Below are positions 43,384 through 51,599 of a stretch of DNA of 64,000 nucleotides, piece after piece (within the stretch, counting starts at the first letter, position 1; the number at the start of each line of letters is the position of its first letter). The position numbers were made by a program, and so were the translations under genes. The notes beneath the pieces were generated by a model, which was given only the letters and a program-made list of their open reading frames with translations, did not search any database and was not told the DNA's origin. The stretch is from assembly GCA_002425765.1 (NCBI GenBank), contig DIMW01000012.1:62001-126000 (forward strand), written 5' to 3'. This stretch comes from Spirochaetaceae bacterium UBA5556. GTDB taxonomy: Bacteria > Spirochaetota > Spirochaetia > Treponematales > Rectinemataceae.

Positions 43384-46300
43384 TCATTGGACCTTGACCG
43401 CCTCCAAAAAGTCGATGAGAATCGGCCTCTCTTTGTCGGCATCGCGCTCCCACGCGTCGCGGACGATCATATAGCTCTTCTTGATCCGTTCATGGTAGGG
43501 CGGCGTCTCTTCCCATCCCTGCCAGGTATAGGGAGAGGCAAGGTTTGCATTCAGGCGGCCGATTTCTGTGCCTGTCTTCGCGTTGAGGACACGCGCGTCG
43601 AACACAAAGCCATCCGTGAGTACCGTTCTGAGCATGTCGGTAGTCGGAGCGCCTATGCCTCGCATATCATTCAATACATTGCGCGAAGACGGGTCAGTGA
43701 CATTGAGACGGTTCCATGGTATGCGGACATGGATCAAATTCCCCTCGATATTCCACAGATTGCCCGACTCATCGAACGCCCCCTGGCGCAGGAGCGACGC
43801 ATTGAAGCGTTTCTCGGGAATTTCCCTGCCACTCTTCGTCGTCACCTTGCCGTTGACCAGAAGCTGAATTTCCTCAAACACACCGTCGCGGCGAAGTGTC
43901 GTCGCGTACCGCGCCGAGGCGATATTGTATGAAGGCGTGACCAACAGTCGGGCTTTATCCGATTGAATATCGAGCAAAAATTCCAAGCCGGAGGCTGTCC
44001 TCCCCACGTTGCCTGGCCAGTTCATCTGCCCCAGCGTCCGGTCATAGGTGTCGATGCCAAGGAGGATTTCGTACTCCTGAGGTGTTTTTGCCGCTGTCAA
44101 TTGCAGCGTGAGATAGAGATATGAAGCATCGTGCGATACTTCAAGGCTGGAAAGAACTCCGCCGCCCGAAATTTTTTGCTCCGGTGCCGAAGGCGGGACC
44201 GTCTCATTCGCGATGAGACCATAATTCTGCTCGGGATCGGCAATGTTGTGCCAGAGAACTCTGCGGTCGAAGGGTATCATGAAGGGTTCCGTAATCCACG
44301 TCTTCTTCGCCCATTCGTCCATGAATTCGAAGATCGAAGCGCCGGCGTATCCTGTCTTTTGGATGGCCGCGTACATGCGCAGGATATCTCTGCCCGCGGT
44401 GGTCTCGTCGGCGCCGCCGTGATTGAGGCCATCTGAAGAGATGTGCGCCACCCCGGCACCATTGGCCATGCCGAACTCCCCGACAATCGCGGGGTAGCGA
44501 GTATGCGTCTTTATGAACTCCTCCAGATAGCCTCCATACCGCAACACACCGAACTCATCGCGGTAATTGCCGTATGAAGGCTCATTGACGATGAAATCCG
44601 GATAATTCGGATAGATATGATAGGCGCCGAACAGACCCGCGGCCATTTTTTCCGTGACATCGAGGTGCTCTATGGCGACGCTCGCGCGGTCATTCCAACG
44701 GTTGCTCTTTCCGGTCTTCGGATCCCACTCTGTGTCATGCTCAATCGGATCCAGGGTAGGCCAGCTCACGATGCCCACAGGGTGCAAAACTCCATATCGC
44801 TCCGCCTCGGCCATGGCCGCCGCGTCGAGAGACTCGGCCAGCCAGACTTCGGTCGGTGACGCGCCTTTTCCCGCAGACACATATTCGCCAGTATACGTCG
44901 CCCCTTTATGGTCGGCGTCTGTCTGCATCACTTCGGCGCTCTCAAGCTCTCTGCCCACGAGCCAGCCGATAAGCCATTTCGAGACATCGACAGAGTAGAC
45001 ACCCCAGGCGCGGCCCTTGCGCTGCGGGACATTCGCCCTGCCATAGACCGCATCGATGACATAGTTTATTTCCTTCAGATACTCTTCCTGGTACGCGGGC
45101 CGCAGATAATCGCTGCCTGGTGGATTCTCCTCCGGCCATATCTCTTGCAACAAAAAGAGCGGGGCATCCGGATGGGTCTGGTTATAAATTTTGAGCGCGC
45201 GATAGAACTCGGGAGGCAGCAAGGTATACACACGCACGGTATTCGCGCCGATCTCTCCGATATAATTGAGCCAGCGCGCGTAGGTGTCGTTGTCATCGGG
45301 GAAATCTGTGAAGTATTCCCCTGGTTCGGCGGCCCCCAGATTCACGCTGCGGAGGAAAATCGTGCGCCACTCTCCCGAGCTCGATTTCAGCTGAATGCCT
45401 TCTTTTACCGCGCGCACACCCACTTGAATCTCTGTGGGCTTTGTCGTGGCCCGCGTCTCAACCCGGTGCCGTTCGATGTTGGCGAGAATATAATGCATGA
45501 GCGGCGCGTACACTTTCCAGAAAAAATAGCTGTTGTTATCGACAGTGTCATCGGCGAGAACGCGCTTGATCGTCTGAATGCCTTTTATGCGATAGGGAGT
45601 CCCGGAAAACTGTAAATCGGCAAAATCGCCCGCAAAATACCAGCTGGTAAACTGCTCGTTCTTGAATCTCACTACCGCGGGGAATATGTTGGGCAAACCG
45701 AGGGCGTCGAGCTTCTTCTTCCCCGAGGGGGTTACATCGAGATCATAGTGCGCAATTTCTTCCACGAGCGGATCAGCGGTCACCCACTCGAACCAATAGC
45801 GATACGAGGTGGGCCTTTTAATTCCAAGTGTTTTCGCCCATTCCTGCTGGAAGATCATTTTCATGCCGTTTGGGCCGATATCGTCTTTTTCGGTGAGTAT
45901 CTCGACCCTCCCCCCCTCATCGAGCAGCACAATGCCGCGACCCGAATATTCCCAGGTCTGTTTCCTTTCACTCTCCCAATTTTCAACGACCCAATCGGGG
46001 ACACCGCCGTCTTTCGCGAGGCTCTCGTAGTAATTCCCTATCCAGCCCCGCCATGTAAGTCCTATAAGCCGGCCAAATAGTGCCCGGTCCCGCTCGTTGG
46101 TCGGGGAAGCCGCGGTATTGAACTCGGCGATGAGCGTGTTTCCTCCACCCATGGCTTGCTGGAGAGTGCTATAATCGTCATTATCCAACCCACCATATAT
46201 AAGGGAAGAAAAAGCATTGGGGAGCTTCTTCTGCATATAATCATCGCGATAGACACCGTAGGTGTCTGCGATATAAATAAGATCCGGCTTTTTCGCAGTG

Positions 46301-46617
46301 TGCGGCATTGAGATAGTGCGCCACTCATCCTTTGAGAGAGGGTAGAAACCGTAATAATCTGTCCGCACATCGTACAGAACCTTCGTGCCGGGCTTCGAAA
46401 TCTTTTCATTGTTCAAAAACCAGAACAGACCGGCATGCTCCCGGAAATCTGGATATGGCACTGTTTTATCGACAACCCAGACATCAAGCTGCCTGTAGGG
46501 CTGCATAATCCAGAGGATAAAAGGAGAAGTGACAAGTATCGTAAAGGCAACGAACACGCAGATACCAAAGAGCCAGAGGAAAGACGCTTTTACATATTCC
46601 TTGCTGCGGGTCTTCAT
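43384..46617 (-). CDS. Membrane-anchored glycoside hydrolase of the exopolysaccharide cassette
   Basis: A 1077-residue protein. Residues 1-12 are basic and a signal anchor lies at about 13-37 (FLWLFGICVFVAFTILV). Residues 40-390 are a domain of unknown fold. About 405-800 is a GH2/GH5-like TIM barrel: RSVNLGAAEPGEYF, GANTVRVYTLLPPEFY, LVGRELES and AIVGEFGMANG. Glu557 (or Glu559) and Glu714 are candidate acid/base and nucleophile. A beta-rich C-terminal region (about 820-1077) may bind carbohydrate. ATG at 46617 overlaps the synthase stop (ATGA) and has GAGGTG upstream, tying expression to the GT2. Such enzymes trim or release nascent polymer. The exact GH family was not determined. Confidence 0.8.
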   Translation of the reverse strand: MKTRSKEYVKASFLWLFGICVFVAFTILVTSPFILWIMQPYRQLDVWVVDKTVPYPDFREHAGLFWFLNNEKISKPGTKVLYDVRTDYYGFYPLSKDEWRTISMPHTAKKPDLIYIADTYGVYRDDYMQKKLPNAFSSLIYGGLDNDDYSTLQQAMGGGNTLIAEFNTAASPTNERDRALFGRLIGLTWRGWIGNYYESLAKDGGVPDWVVENWESERKQTWEYSGRGIVLLDEGGRVEILTEKDDIGPNGMKMIFQQEWAKTLGIKRPTSYRYWFEWVTADPLVEEIAHYDLDVTPSGKKKLDALGLPNIFPAVVRFKNEQFTSWYFAGDFADLQFSGTPYRIKGIQTIKRVLADDTVDNNSYFFWKVYAPLMHYILANIERHRVETRATTKPTEIQVGVRAVKEGIQLKSSSGEWRTIFLRSVNLGAAEPGEYFTDFPDDNDTYARWLNYIGEIGANTVRVYTLLPPEFYRALKIYNQTHPDAPLFLLQEIWPEENPPGSDYLRPAYQEEYLKEINYVIDAVYGRANVPQRKGRAWGVYSVDVSKWLIGWLVGRELESAEVMQTDADHKGATYTGEYVSAGKGASPTEVWLAESLDAAAMAEAERYGVLHPVGIVSWPTLDPIEHDTEWDPKTGKSNRWNDRASVAIEHLDVTEKMAAGLFGAYHIYPNYPDFIVNEPSYGNYRDEFGVLRYGGYLEEFIKTHTRYPAIVGEFGMANGAGVAHISSDGLNHGGADETTAGRDILRMYAAIQKTGYAGASIFEFMDEWAKKTWITEPFMIPFDRRVLWHNIADPEQNYGLIANETVPPSAPEQKISGGGVLSSLEVSHDASYLYLTLQLTAAKTPQEYEILLGIDTYDRTLGQMNWPGNVGRTASGLEFLLDIQSDKARLLVTPSYNIASARYATTLRRDGVFEEIQLLVNGKVTTKSGREIPEKRFNASLLRQGAFDESGNLWNIEGNLIHVRIPWNRLNVTDPSSRNVLNDMRGIGAPTTDMLRTVLTDGFVFDARVLNAKTGTEIGRLNANLASPYTWQGWEETPPYHERIKKSYMIVRDAWERDADKERPILIDFLEAVKVQ

Positions 46618-49600
46618 GTGTGTACACCTCTCGGAGCCTCGCCACGCGCTTGCCCGTTGTCCGAAAAGCCTTTGCGCTCGAACTTTTGCCACCCTTGGGG
46701 TTTTTGCATCGCCCGGATAAAACCGATCACGCGCCATGTTGAAAAGAGCTGCCGCGGCCCGAAATTTTCAATGACCGCAGTCGATACGAGCTTAAGAGTA
46801 TCTCTGTAATTAAAGTACACATTGAGTTTTTCGGCAATCTTCACCGAAGAGACCGAGATAAAAATCCCCATCAACACCGATGCAAAGAATAACAGTAGCG
46901 CGAGTCGTGCGCTGAGCATTCCCAGCATCGCAGAGATCAGTACCATGAGGTAGCCCTGAACCTCAAAGAGGGGGCCGATCATCTCGAAGATGAGGTAATA
47001 TGGCATCGCGACCGTACCCATGAGCCCGTACCAAGGGTTGAAGATGAGTTTGCGGTGAAATTGCATGATGTCGATGAGACCGCGTTGCCAGCGATTCCGC
47101 TGTTTCTGAAGGCTCGACATCTTCTCGGGTACCTCTGTCCAGCAGTTCGCGTTAAACGCATAGCTTATGCGGTATGAATGCTTCGATTCGCGCATGTGCC
47201 GAGCGATGCGCACGATGAGCTCCATATCCTCACCGACGGTATCCTTTTGGTATTTACCGCTGCTCGTGAGGTAGCCGCCGACCGCGACGACCCGCTCTTT
47301 TCGGAAAAGCCCGAACGCTCCCGATACGATCAAGAGCGAGTTTATATAATCCCATCCAAGACGACCACACATGAACGCGCGAATGTACTCGACCATCTGA
47401 AGGCGCGGGAGCCAGTGCCTCGGAACGCCGATTTTTTCTATTTTCCCCTTATCGACCTTACAGCCGTTGATTGGAAAAACATTGCCACCGAGCGCCGGCG
47501 TCTCAACGCCATAATCCAGCGTAAGCGACGCGATCTTGAGGAGCGCGTCGGGTTCAAGCAGCGAATCCGCGTCGATGCCACAAAAATATTCCTTCGATGC
47601 GACATTGATACCGGCATTCAGAGTATCCGCTTTGCCCCCATTTTCTTTATCAACCACGATGAGACGCGGAATGGCGGGATTGGTGTAAACGCCGCGTATG
47701 GGATAATGCTTGAGGCGTTCCTTGTAAGAGAAGTCGGTCTTCATCAGGTCGAAGTGGTCGATGAGTGTTCTGAGCGTGCTATCCCTCGAACCGTCGTTTA
47801 CGATAACAAGTTCATAATCAGGATATTTTAAGCTTAAAAGCGAATTGGCGCTCTCGATGATCGTCTTCTCCTCGTTGTAAGCCGGCGCGATAATCGACAC
47901 CGAAGGGAGCATGCGTGGCTTAAAGAGCATAGTCATGCTCTTGAGTTCCCAAAGTTGCGCCGCGCGTTTGATGTTCAGTTTTGACAAGAAAAGCAGTATC
48001 AGATACACCATATTGACGGCTATCGCGTAATAGGAAAAATTCACGTTGAAATTCAAGACAAAATATTTTAGGTGCTGAATGAAGGGCATTGAGCCAAGTC
48101 TGTCGTAATATCGCAGCACATACAGGAGCGGAAAGAGTCCGAGCGCAAACGCGAGAATGACATAGAGGCGCCGCACCAATTTTTTATCGACCTGTTCCTC
48201 CCGTCTTTTGGCCGGCGGAGAGAGACGCCCCAGCCCCAATTTTTCGAGTATGGAATCCGGCAGGAAAAGGCCACACTCCCTCGCCAAAAGCTCGCTGTCT
48301 TGCAGGCGAGGCAGGATGACTTCCACGAGCCTGTCCTCAAGCTCAGAATTCCTGTTGCGCTTCAGGAATTCGATGATCTCCGATACCCTTTCCATCGAGA
48401 TGAGCTCATCGAGAATGCCCGCGGCGACATCGTGCTCATGGCCCAGGAGCTTGGTGATGATATACTCAATTCTGTTGGAGAGCACCTCGGCAAGTCTGTT
48501 GTGAAGAATCCCCTCTGAATTTTGGAAAGCCTGAACCAGTTGCACGATGAATTTAGGATGGTGATTGAGAAAATTGCGCAGGCCTTCGCGCGCGGCGGCG
48601 GTCGTTTCGTCGCGTTCAAGATAATGTATGAGCGTGCGGAGATTCTCCGCTTGCGGAGTCTGACCAAGAGAACGGACTGCTATCGATTGAATGTCTCGAT
48701 CGACATGCTCGAGGTAATAGTCAGAAAAAAGCACTTCAGGATAATACTTCTCGAGTGTTTCGGCGGCGCGAACCATGAGCCGGTGATAATTCGACGCAGG
48801 GGAAAGGCTTGTCACTAGAGTGTGGTATCGCATGCAGCGGAAGCTGTTGGCAACGTTGCCCTTGTAGGGACACTGGCGGTGCGCATCGTCCGCCTCTTGT
48901 CGCCCATGCGCGCAATAATAGCAGCATTTTGCCGGCAAATTAGCGGTGAGCTTCTTCAATTTGCCTACCTCGCCCAGACCGAGCTGCAGAACATCGACGA
49001 GATAGCCCCTAAATTCTTCGGCAGGTATCGAGCCCGCGAGGTCGACGAGCAATTCCCTGATTTCGATGTCGGTTCTCCAAAAGTAACCATGTACTAATTC
49101 TTTTACAACATCTCCATACGAGGCAATGAGCATATTGACTTTATTTCTGTACCAATAGTGAGACCCATAGAGGCTTTGGATAAGCACATAGAGCGAGCGG
49201 GGATCCTTAATATCCGAGAGCGCATTGGCGAGATATAATCTGGTGGGAAAATGCTTTTCTTTGAGAAGCGCTTTCTCAATGGCCTTCCGCGCGTTATCAG
49301 TATTGATGCTTGAAAGATACCTCGCGGCGCTCATCCGGACAAATCTGTTACGGCTGGCAACGCGGTGTACTTGAGTCCGCTCGAAATACTGTACGGCGGT
49401 CGCGTTGAAGATGCGCTGCTTCTGAACAAGGGACATCTTGATGTTTTGAGTCAAATAGAGAATATGCACGAGGAGGGTCCGCATCTTTCGCGGGTTCTCT
49501 TCATATGTGGGAGCAAATATCTGGGGAAGCTGCCGGAGATCGCTCTTTAGGTTCTCAAGGTTGATGGTAACCCGAGCTTTATTCAGCAGTGTGCTGAGAA

Positions 49601-49667
49601 CTGTGTAGATGGTGAGCCATAAAAAAAGAATGACCGCTCCAAGCAAGTATTCAGAAGGAATTGTCAT
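46614..49667 (-). CDS. HEAT-repeat/GT2 processive glycosyltransferase
   Basis: A 1017-residue fusion. Helix at 7-27; helical HEAT-like repeats about 30-470, interrupted by a Cys cluster (Cys248/249, 252, 266, 278) that may bind Zn. Helices at about 498-518 and 535-562. The GT2 catalytic domain spans 587-870: VSIIAPAYNEEKT, VNDGS (Asp625), GIDAD (Asp699/701), TVGEDMEL (Glu813/Asp814) and QRNRW (856-860), the Q-x-x-RW motif of processive synthases such as BcsA or PgaC. C-terminal helices follow at about 885-945. No PilZ domain is present. It overlaps its neighbours by ATGA at both ends. It should polymerise and export a beta-linked polysaccharide; the sugar is unknown. Confidence 0.88.
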   Translation of the reverse strand: MTIPSEYLLGAVILFLWLTIYTVLSTLLNKARVTINLENLKSDLRQLPQIFAPTYEENPRKMRTLLVHILYLTQNIKMSLVQKQRIFNATAVQYFERTQVHRVASRNRFVRMSAARYLSSINTDNARKAIEKALLKEKHFPTRLYLANALSDIKDPRSLYVLIQSLYGSHYWYRNKVNMLIASYGDVVKELVHGYFWRTDIEIRELLVDLAGSIPAEEFRGYLVDVLQLGLGEVGKLKKLTANLPAKCCYYCAHGRQEADDAHRQCPYKGNVANSFRCMRYHTLVTSLSPASNYHRLMVRAAETLEKYYPEVLFSDYYLEHVDRDIQSIAVRSLGQTPQAENLRTLIHYLERDETTAAAREGLRNFLNHHPKFIVQLVQAFQNSEGILHNRLAEVLSNRIEYIITKLLGHEHDVAAGILDELISMERVSEIIEFLKRNRNSELEDRLVEVILPRLQDSELLARECGLFLPDSILEKLGLGRLSPPAKRREEQVDKKLVRRLYVILAFALGLFPLLYVLRYYDRLGSMPFIQHLKYFVLNFNVNFSYYAIAVNMVYLILLFLSKLNIKRAAQLWELKSMTMLFKPRMLPSVSIIAPAYNEEKTIIESANSLLSLKYPDYELVIVNDGSRDSTLRTLIDHFDLMKTDFSYKERLKHYPIRGVYTNPAIPRLIVVDKENGGKADTLNAGINVASKEYFCGIDADSLLEPDALLKIASLTLDYGVETPALGGNVFPINGCKVDKGKIEKIGVPRHWLPRLQMVEYIRAFMCGRLGWDYINSLLIVSGAFGLFRKERVVAVGGYLTSSGKYQKDTVGEDMELIVRIARHMRESKHSYRISYAFNANCWTEVPEKMSSLQKQRNRWQRGLIDIMQFHRKLIFNPWYGLMGTVAMPYYLIFEMIGPLFEVQGYLMVLISAMLGMLSARLALLLFFASVLMGIFISVSSVKIAEKLNVYFNYRDTLKLVSTAVIENFGPRQLFSTWRVIGFIRAMQKPQGWQKFERKGFSDNGQARGEAPRGVHT

Positions 49668-51433
49668 GCACCGCTCCCCATCTGGGTGAGATTCTGAACA
49701 ATCCCCAACAATTCTTCAAGGATTATCGGCTTTTGTAAATAGTGGATAATGCCAAGTCTGTACGCGCGCCGTATAGTCAGCTCAGTTTTGAGGTGAGAGA
49801 TGACGATGACGGGGATATCCTTTGTCGCCGACTTGGAGAGCATTGATTCTTTCAGAAGATAGGCATCGATCTTGGGAACCATCAACTCTGTTATCACGAG
49901 ATCGATGATTTCTTTTCCCAAAATACTCAGCGCTTCCTGGCCATCGGCGGCCGTCATGATGGAATAACCCTCGTTGGTGAGGTATGTTTTCAGCACATCG
50001 ACATTGACTTCATCATCATCCACAATAAGAATCCGAGCCTTAACATCATTTCCGTTTTCTTCATTGGAGGCAAAATAAAGGGTATTTCCTCCACGCCGCC
50101 GCGCAAGACGAAGACGGCGTATGCCGAGATCCGTCATGTCCACCGCTACTTTTTCAAGCGCTGGCTGGGTGTCCATCGCTTCCGCAAGTGTCGCGACGCC
50201 TACCGATACGGTAACAGGCTCGACAAAGGCCTTCGAGGTCTCGATCTGATAGCGGATTTTATCGAAAAGCTCTATCGCTCTGTCGAACAAGATCGAAGGA
50301 ATCCACACCGCCATGGTGGCACCATGCAATCTGAAGGCCATCGCAGTCTTGGGCAGGTTCTCCTCAATCAACTCTGCAACGCCGCGCAAGAGCGCTTCCA
50401 CTTCCCGCGAGCCATATTTGTATTCGATCTGGGCAATGTTTTCATCGATGCCGAAAACCGCAAGCACGTGGTCTTCTGGTCCGGCCTCGGTGATCCGTAT
50501 TGCCATCTCCTCATCAATAAATGATTTATAGAAAATTTCAGAATACAGGCCGGTCACCGCGTCGCGAATCGCACGATCCTTCGAAACCGCTATGCTGTGA
50601 TTCAGCTCTTCATTGAGCTTGCGCAATGTCTCAATCTCCTGTTTGAGACGCGCCACTTCAGCATTCGTCGCACCAAACTGTTCCATGCCAGCGTAGAGCG
50701 CCTCGACACCTTCGGGACGGGCCAGTTCGCCGCACTCGAGCCCGGCCAGCTCGGAAAAAACATGTTTGACGCCGCTCTGCATGATGGGACCATACGAAGG
50801 CATGACACGCTCGATATCCCACTTTTCGAGAATCCGCATCACAGGGGCAAGGAATTCCCCTGAGGGCATGTTCACTCTGTGAAAAGCCTTGAGGCGGTCC
50901 AGGAACTTTTCATCTTCTGCATACACACCCATGGTTTCTGAATACGATGACAGGAGTGCGCCGGTGAGGAGGGTCTTCGTTGTCCTGTCGTAGGTGGCGA
51001 AGGCACCGGGCTGATAGAGATACGGCGTCGGCAGAAACTGCAGCACACGGCCTGATGAAAGGCGCAGCGACCAGGCATGTTCGTCGATGATGTAGGGCTG
51101 GGTGGAAAGACCATAGAAGCGAAGCTGATCCCATGTGCGCCAGTGGGTGGCGATAGCGGCGGGCGAACCCTCTTTTTCGAGATATATGAGGGCGGACGAG
51201 GAGCTGGGCTCCTGCTGATGGACGACAATCGTAGTAATGGGCCTAAGAGAGGCGCATTTGATAATATTCTCTTTGAGCTCCTGCAGATTTACCGCGGCCC
51301 CCGGCCCAAACAATATCGCTTCCCCGGCATCGATGAGCAGATAAATGTTCGATTGCAGTTCTCCAAAAAGCTGAGAGCCCCCAAGGCGAAAGAATCCGCC
51401 GCCGAGATCGATTGGATTCTGTATGCTTGTCAT
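49664..51433 (-). CDS. Degenerate ODP/MBL-GGDEF-REC signalling protein
   Basis: A 589-residue protein with three signalling-type domains. Residues 12-235 resemble the flavodiiron/ODP metallo-beta-lactamase fold (SNIYLLIDAGEAILFGPG, VVHQQEPSSSSAL, LYQPGAFATYD, MPSYGPIM), but the usual metal ligands appear replaced (His to Gln, Asp/His to Ser, His to Tyr twice, Asp to Ala). A coiled coil spans about 252-285. Residues 286-455 look like GGDEF (DAVTGLYSEIFYKSF), yet the signature is HGATM. Residues 466-585 are a receiver with Asp472/473, Ser546 and Lys568, but the phospho-acceptor is Glu516 (ITELMVP). It likely acts as a structural or binding scaffold. It is first in the cassette, with ATGA coupling to the synthase. 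Confidence 0.85.
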   Translation of the reverse strand: MTSIQNPIDLGGGFFRLGGSQLFGELQSNIYLLIDAGEAILFGPGAAVNLQELKENIIKCASLRPITTIVVHQQEPSSSSALIYLEKEGSPAAIATHWRTWDQLRFYGLSTQPYIIDEHAWSLRLSSGRVLQFLPTPYLYQPGAFATYDRTTKTLLTGALLSSYSETMGVYAEDEKFLDRLKAFHRVNMPSGEFLAPVMRILEKWDIERVMPSYGPIMQSGVKHVFSELAGLECGELARPEGVEALYAGMEQFGATNAEVARLKQEIETLRKLNEELNHSIAVSKDRAIRDAVTGLYSEIFYKSFIDEEMAIRITEAGPEDHVLAVFGIDENIAQIEYKYGSREVEALLRGVAELIEENLPKTAMAFRLHGATMAVWIPSILFDRAIELFDKIRYQIETSKAFVEPVTVSVGVATLAEAMDTQPALEKVAVDMTDLGIRRLRLARRRGGNTLYFASNEENGNDVKARILIVDDDEVNVDVLKTYLTNEGYSIMTAADGQEALSILGKEIIDLVITELMVPKIDAYLLKESMLSKSATKDIPVIVISHLKTELTIRRAYRLGIIHYLQKPIILEELLGIVQNLTQMGSGA

Positions 51434-51505
51434 AATATTATCCCGTTAATATTTTCGGCCGATTCCATGGATAAATGAAATACATAAATATTATGGAAAT
51501 AAATG

Positions 51506-51521
51506 TTGCATCATAATGCAA
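51506..51521. promoter_or_regulatory. Palindrome TTGCAT-CATA-ATGCAA in divergent region
   Basis: Perfect 6-bp inverted repeat with a 4-base centre, midway between the exopolysaccharide cassette and cstA. Candidate operator for either operon. Confidence 0.45.
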
Positions 51522-51538
51522 ATTTCACAAAAAAACAT

Positions 51539-51568
51539 TTGACGACGGATAGAAACTGTATTTACAAT
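51539..51568 (+). promoter_or_regulatory. Candidate sigma-70 promoter of cstA
   Basis: TTGACG (51539-51544), 18-base spacer, TACAAT (51563-51568). The palindrome ATCTAT-TTT-ATAGAT (51574-51588) begins 5 bases later and covers the likely transcription start, a typical repressor position. Confidence 0.65.
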
Positions 51569-51599
51569 AAGATATCTATTTTATAGATAGGAGGACTGC

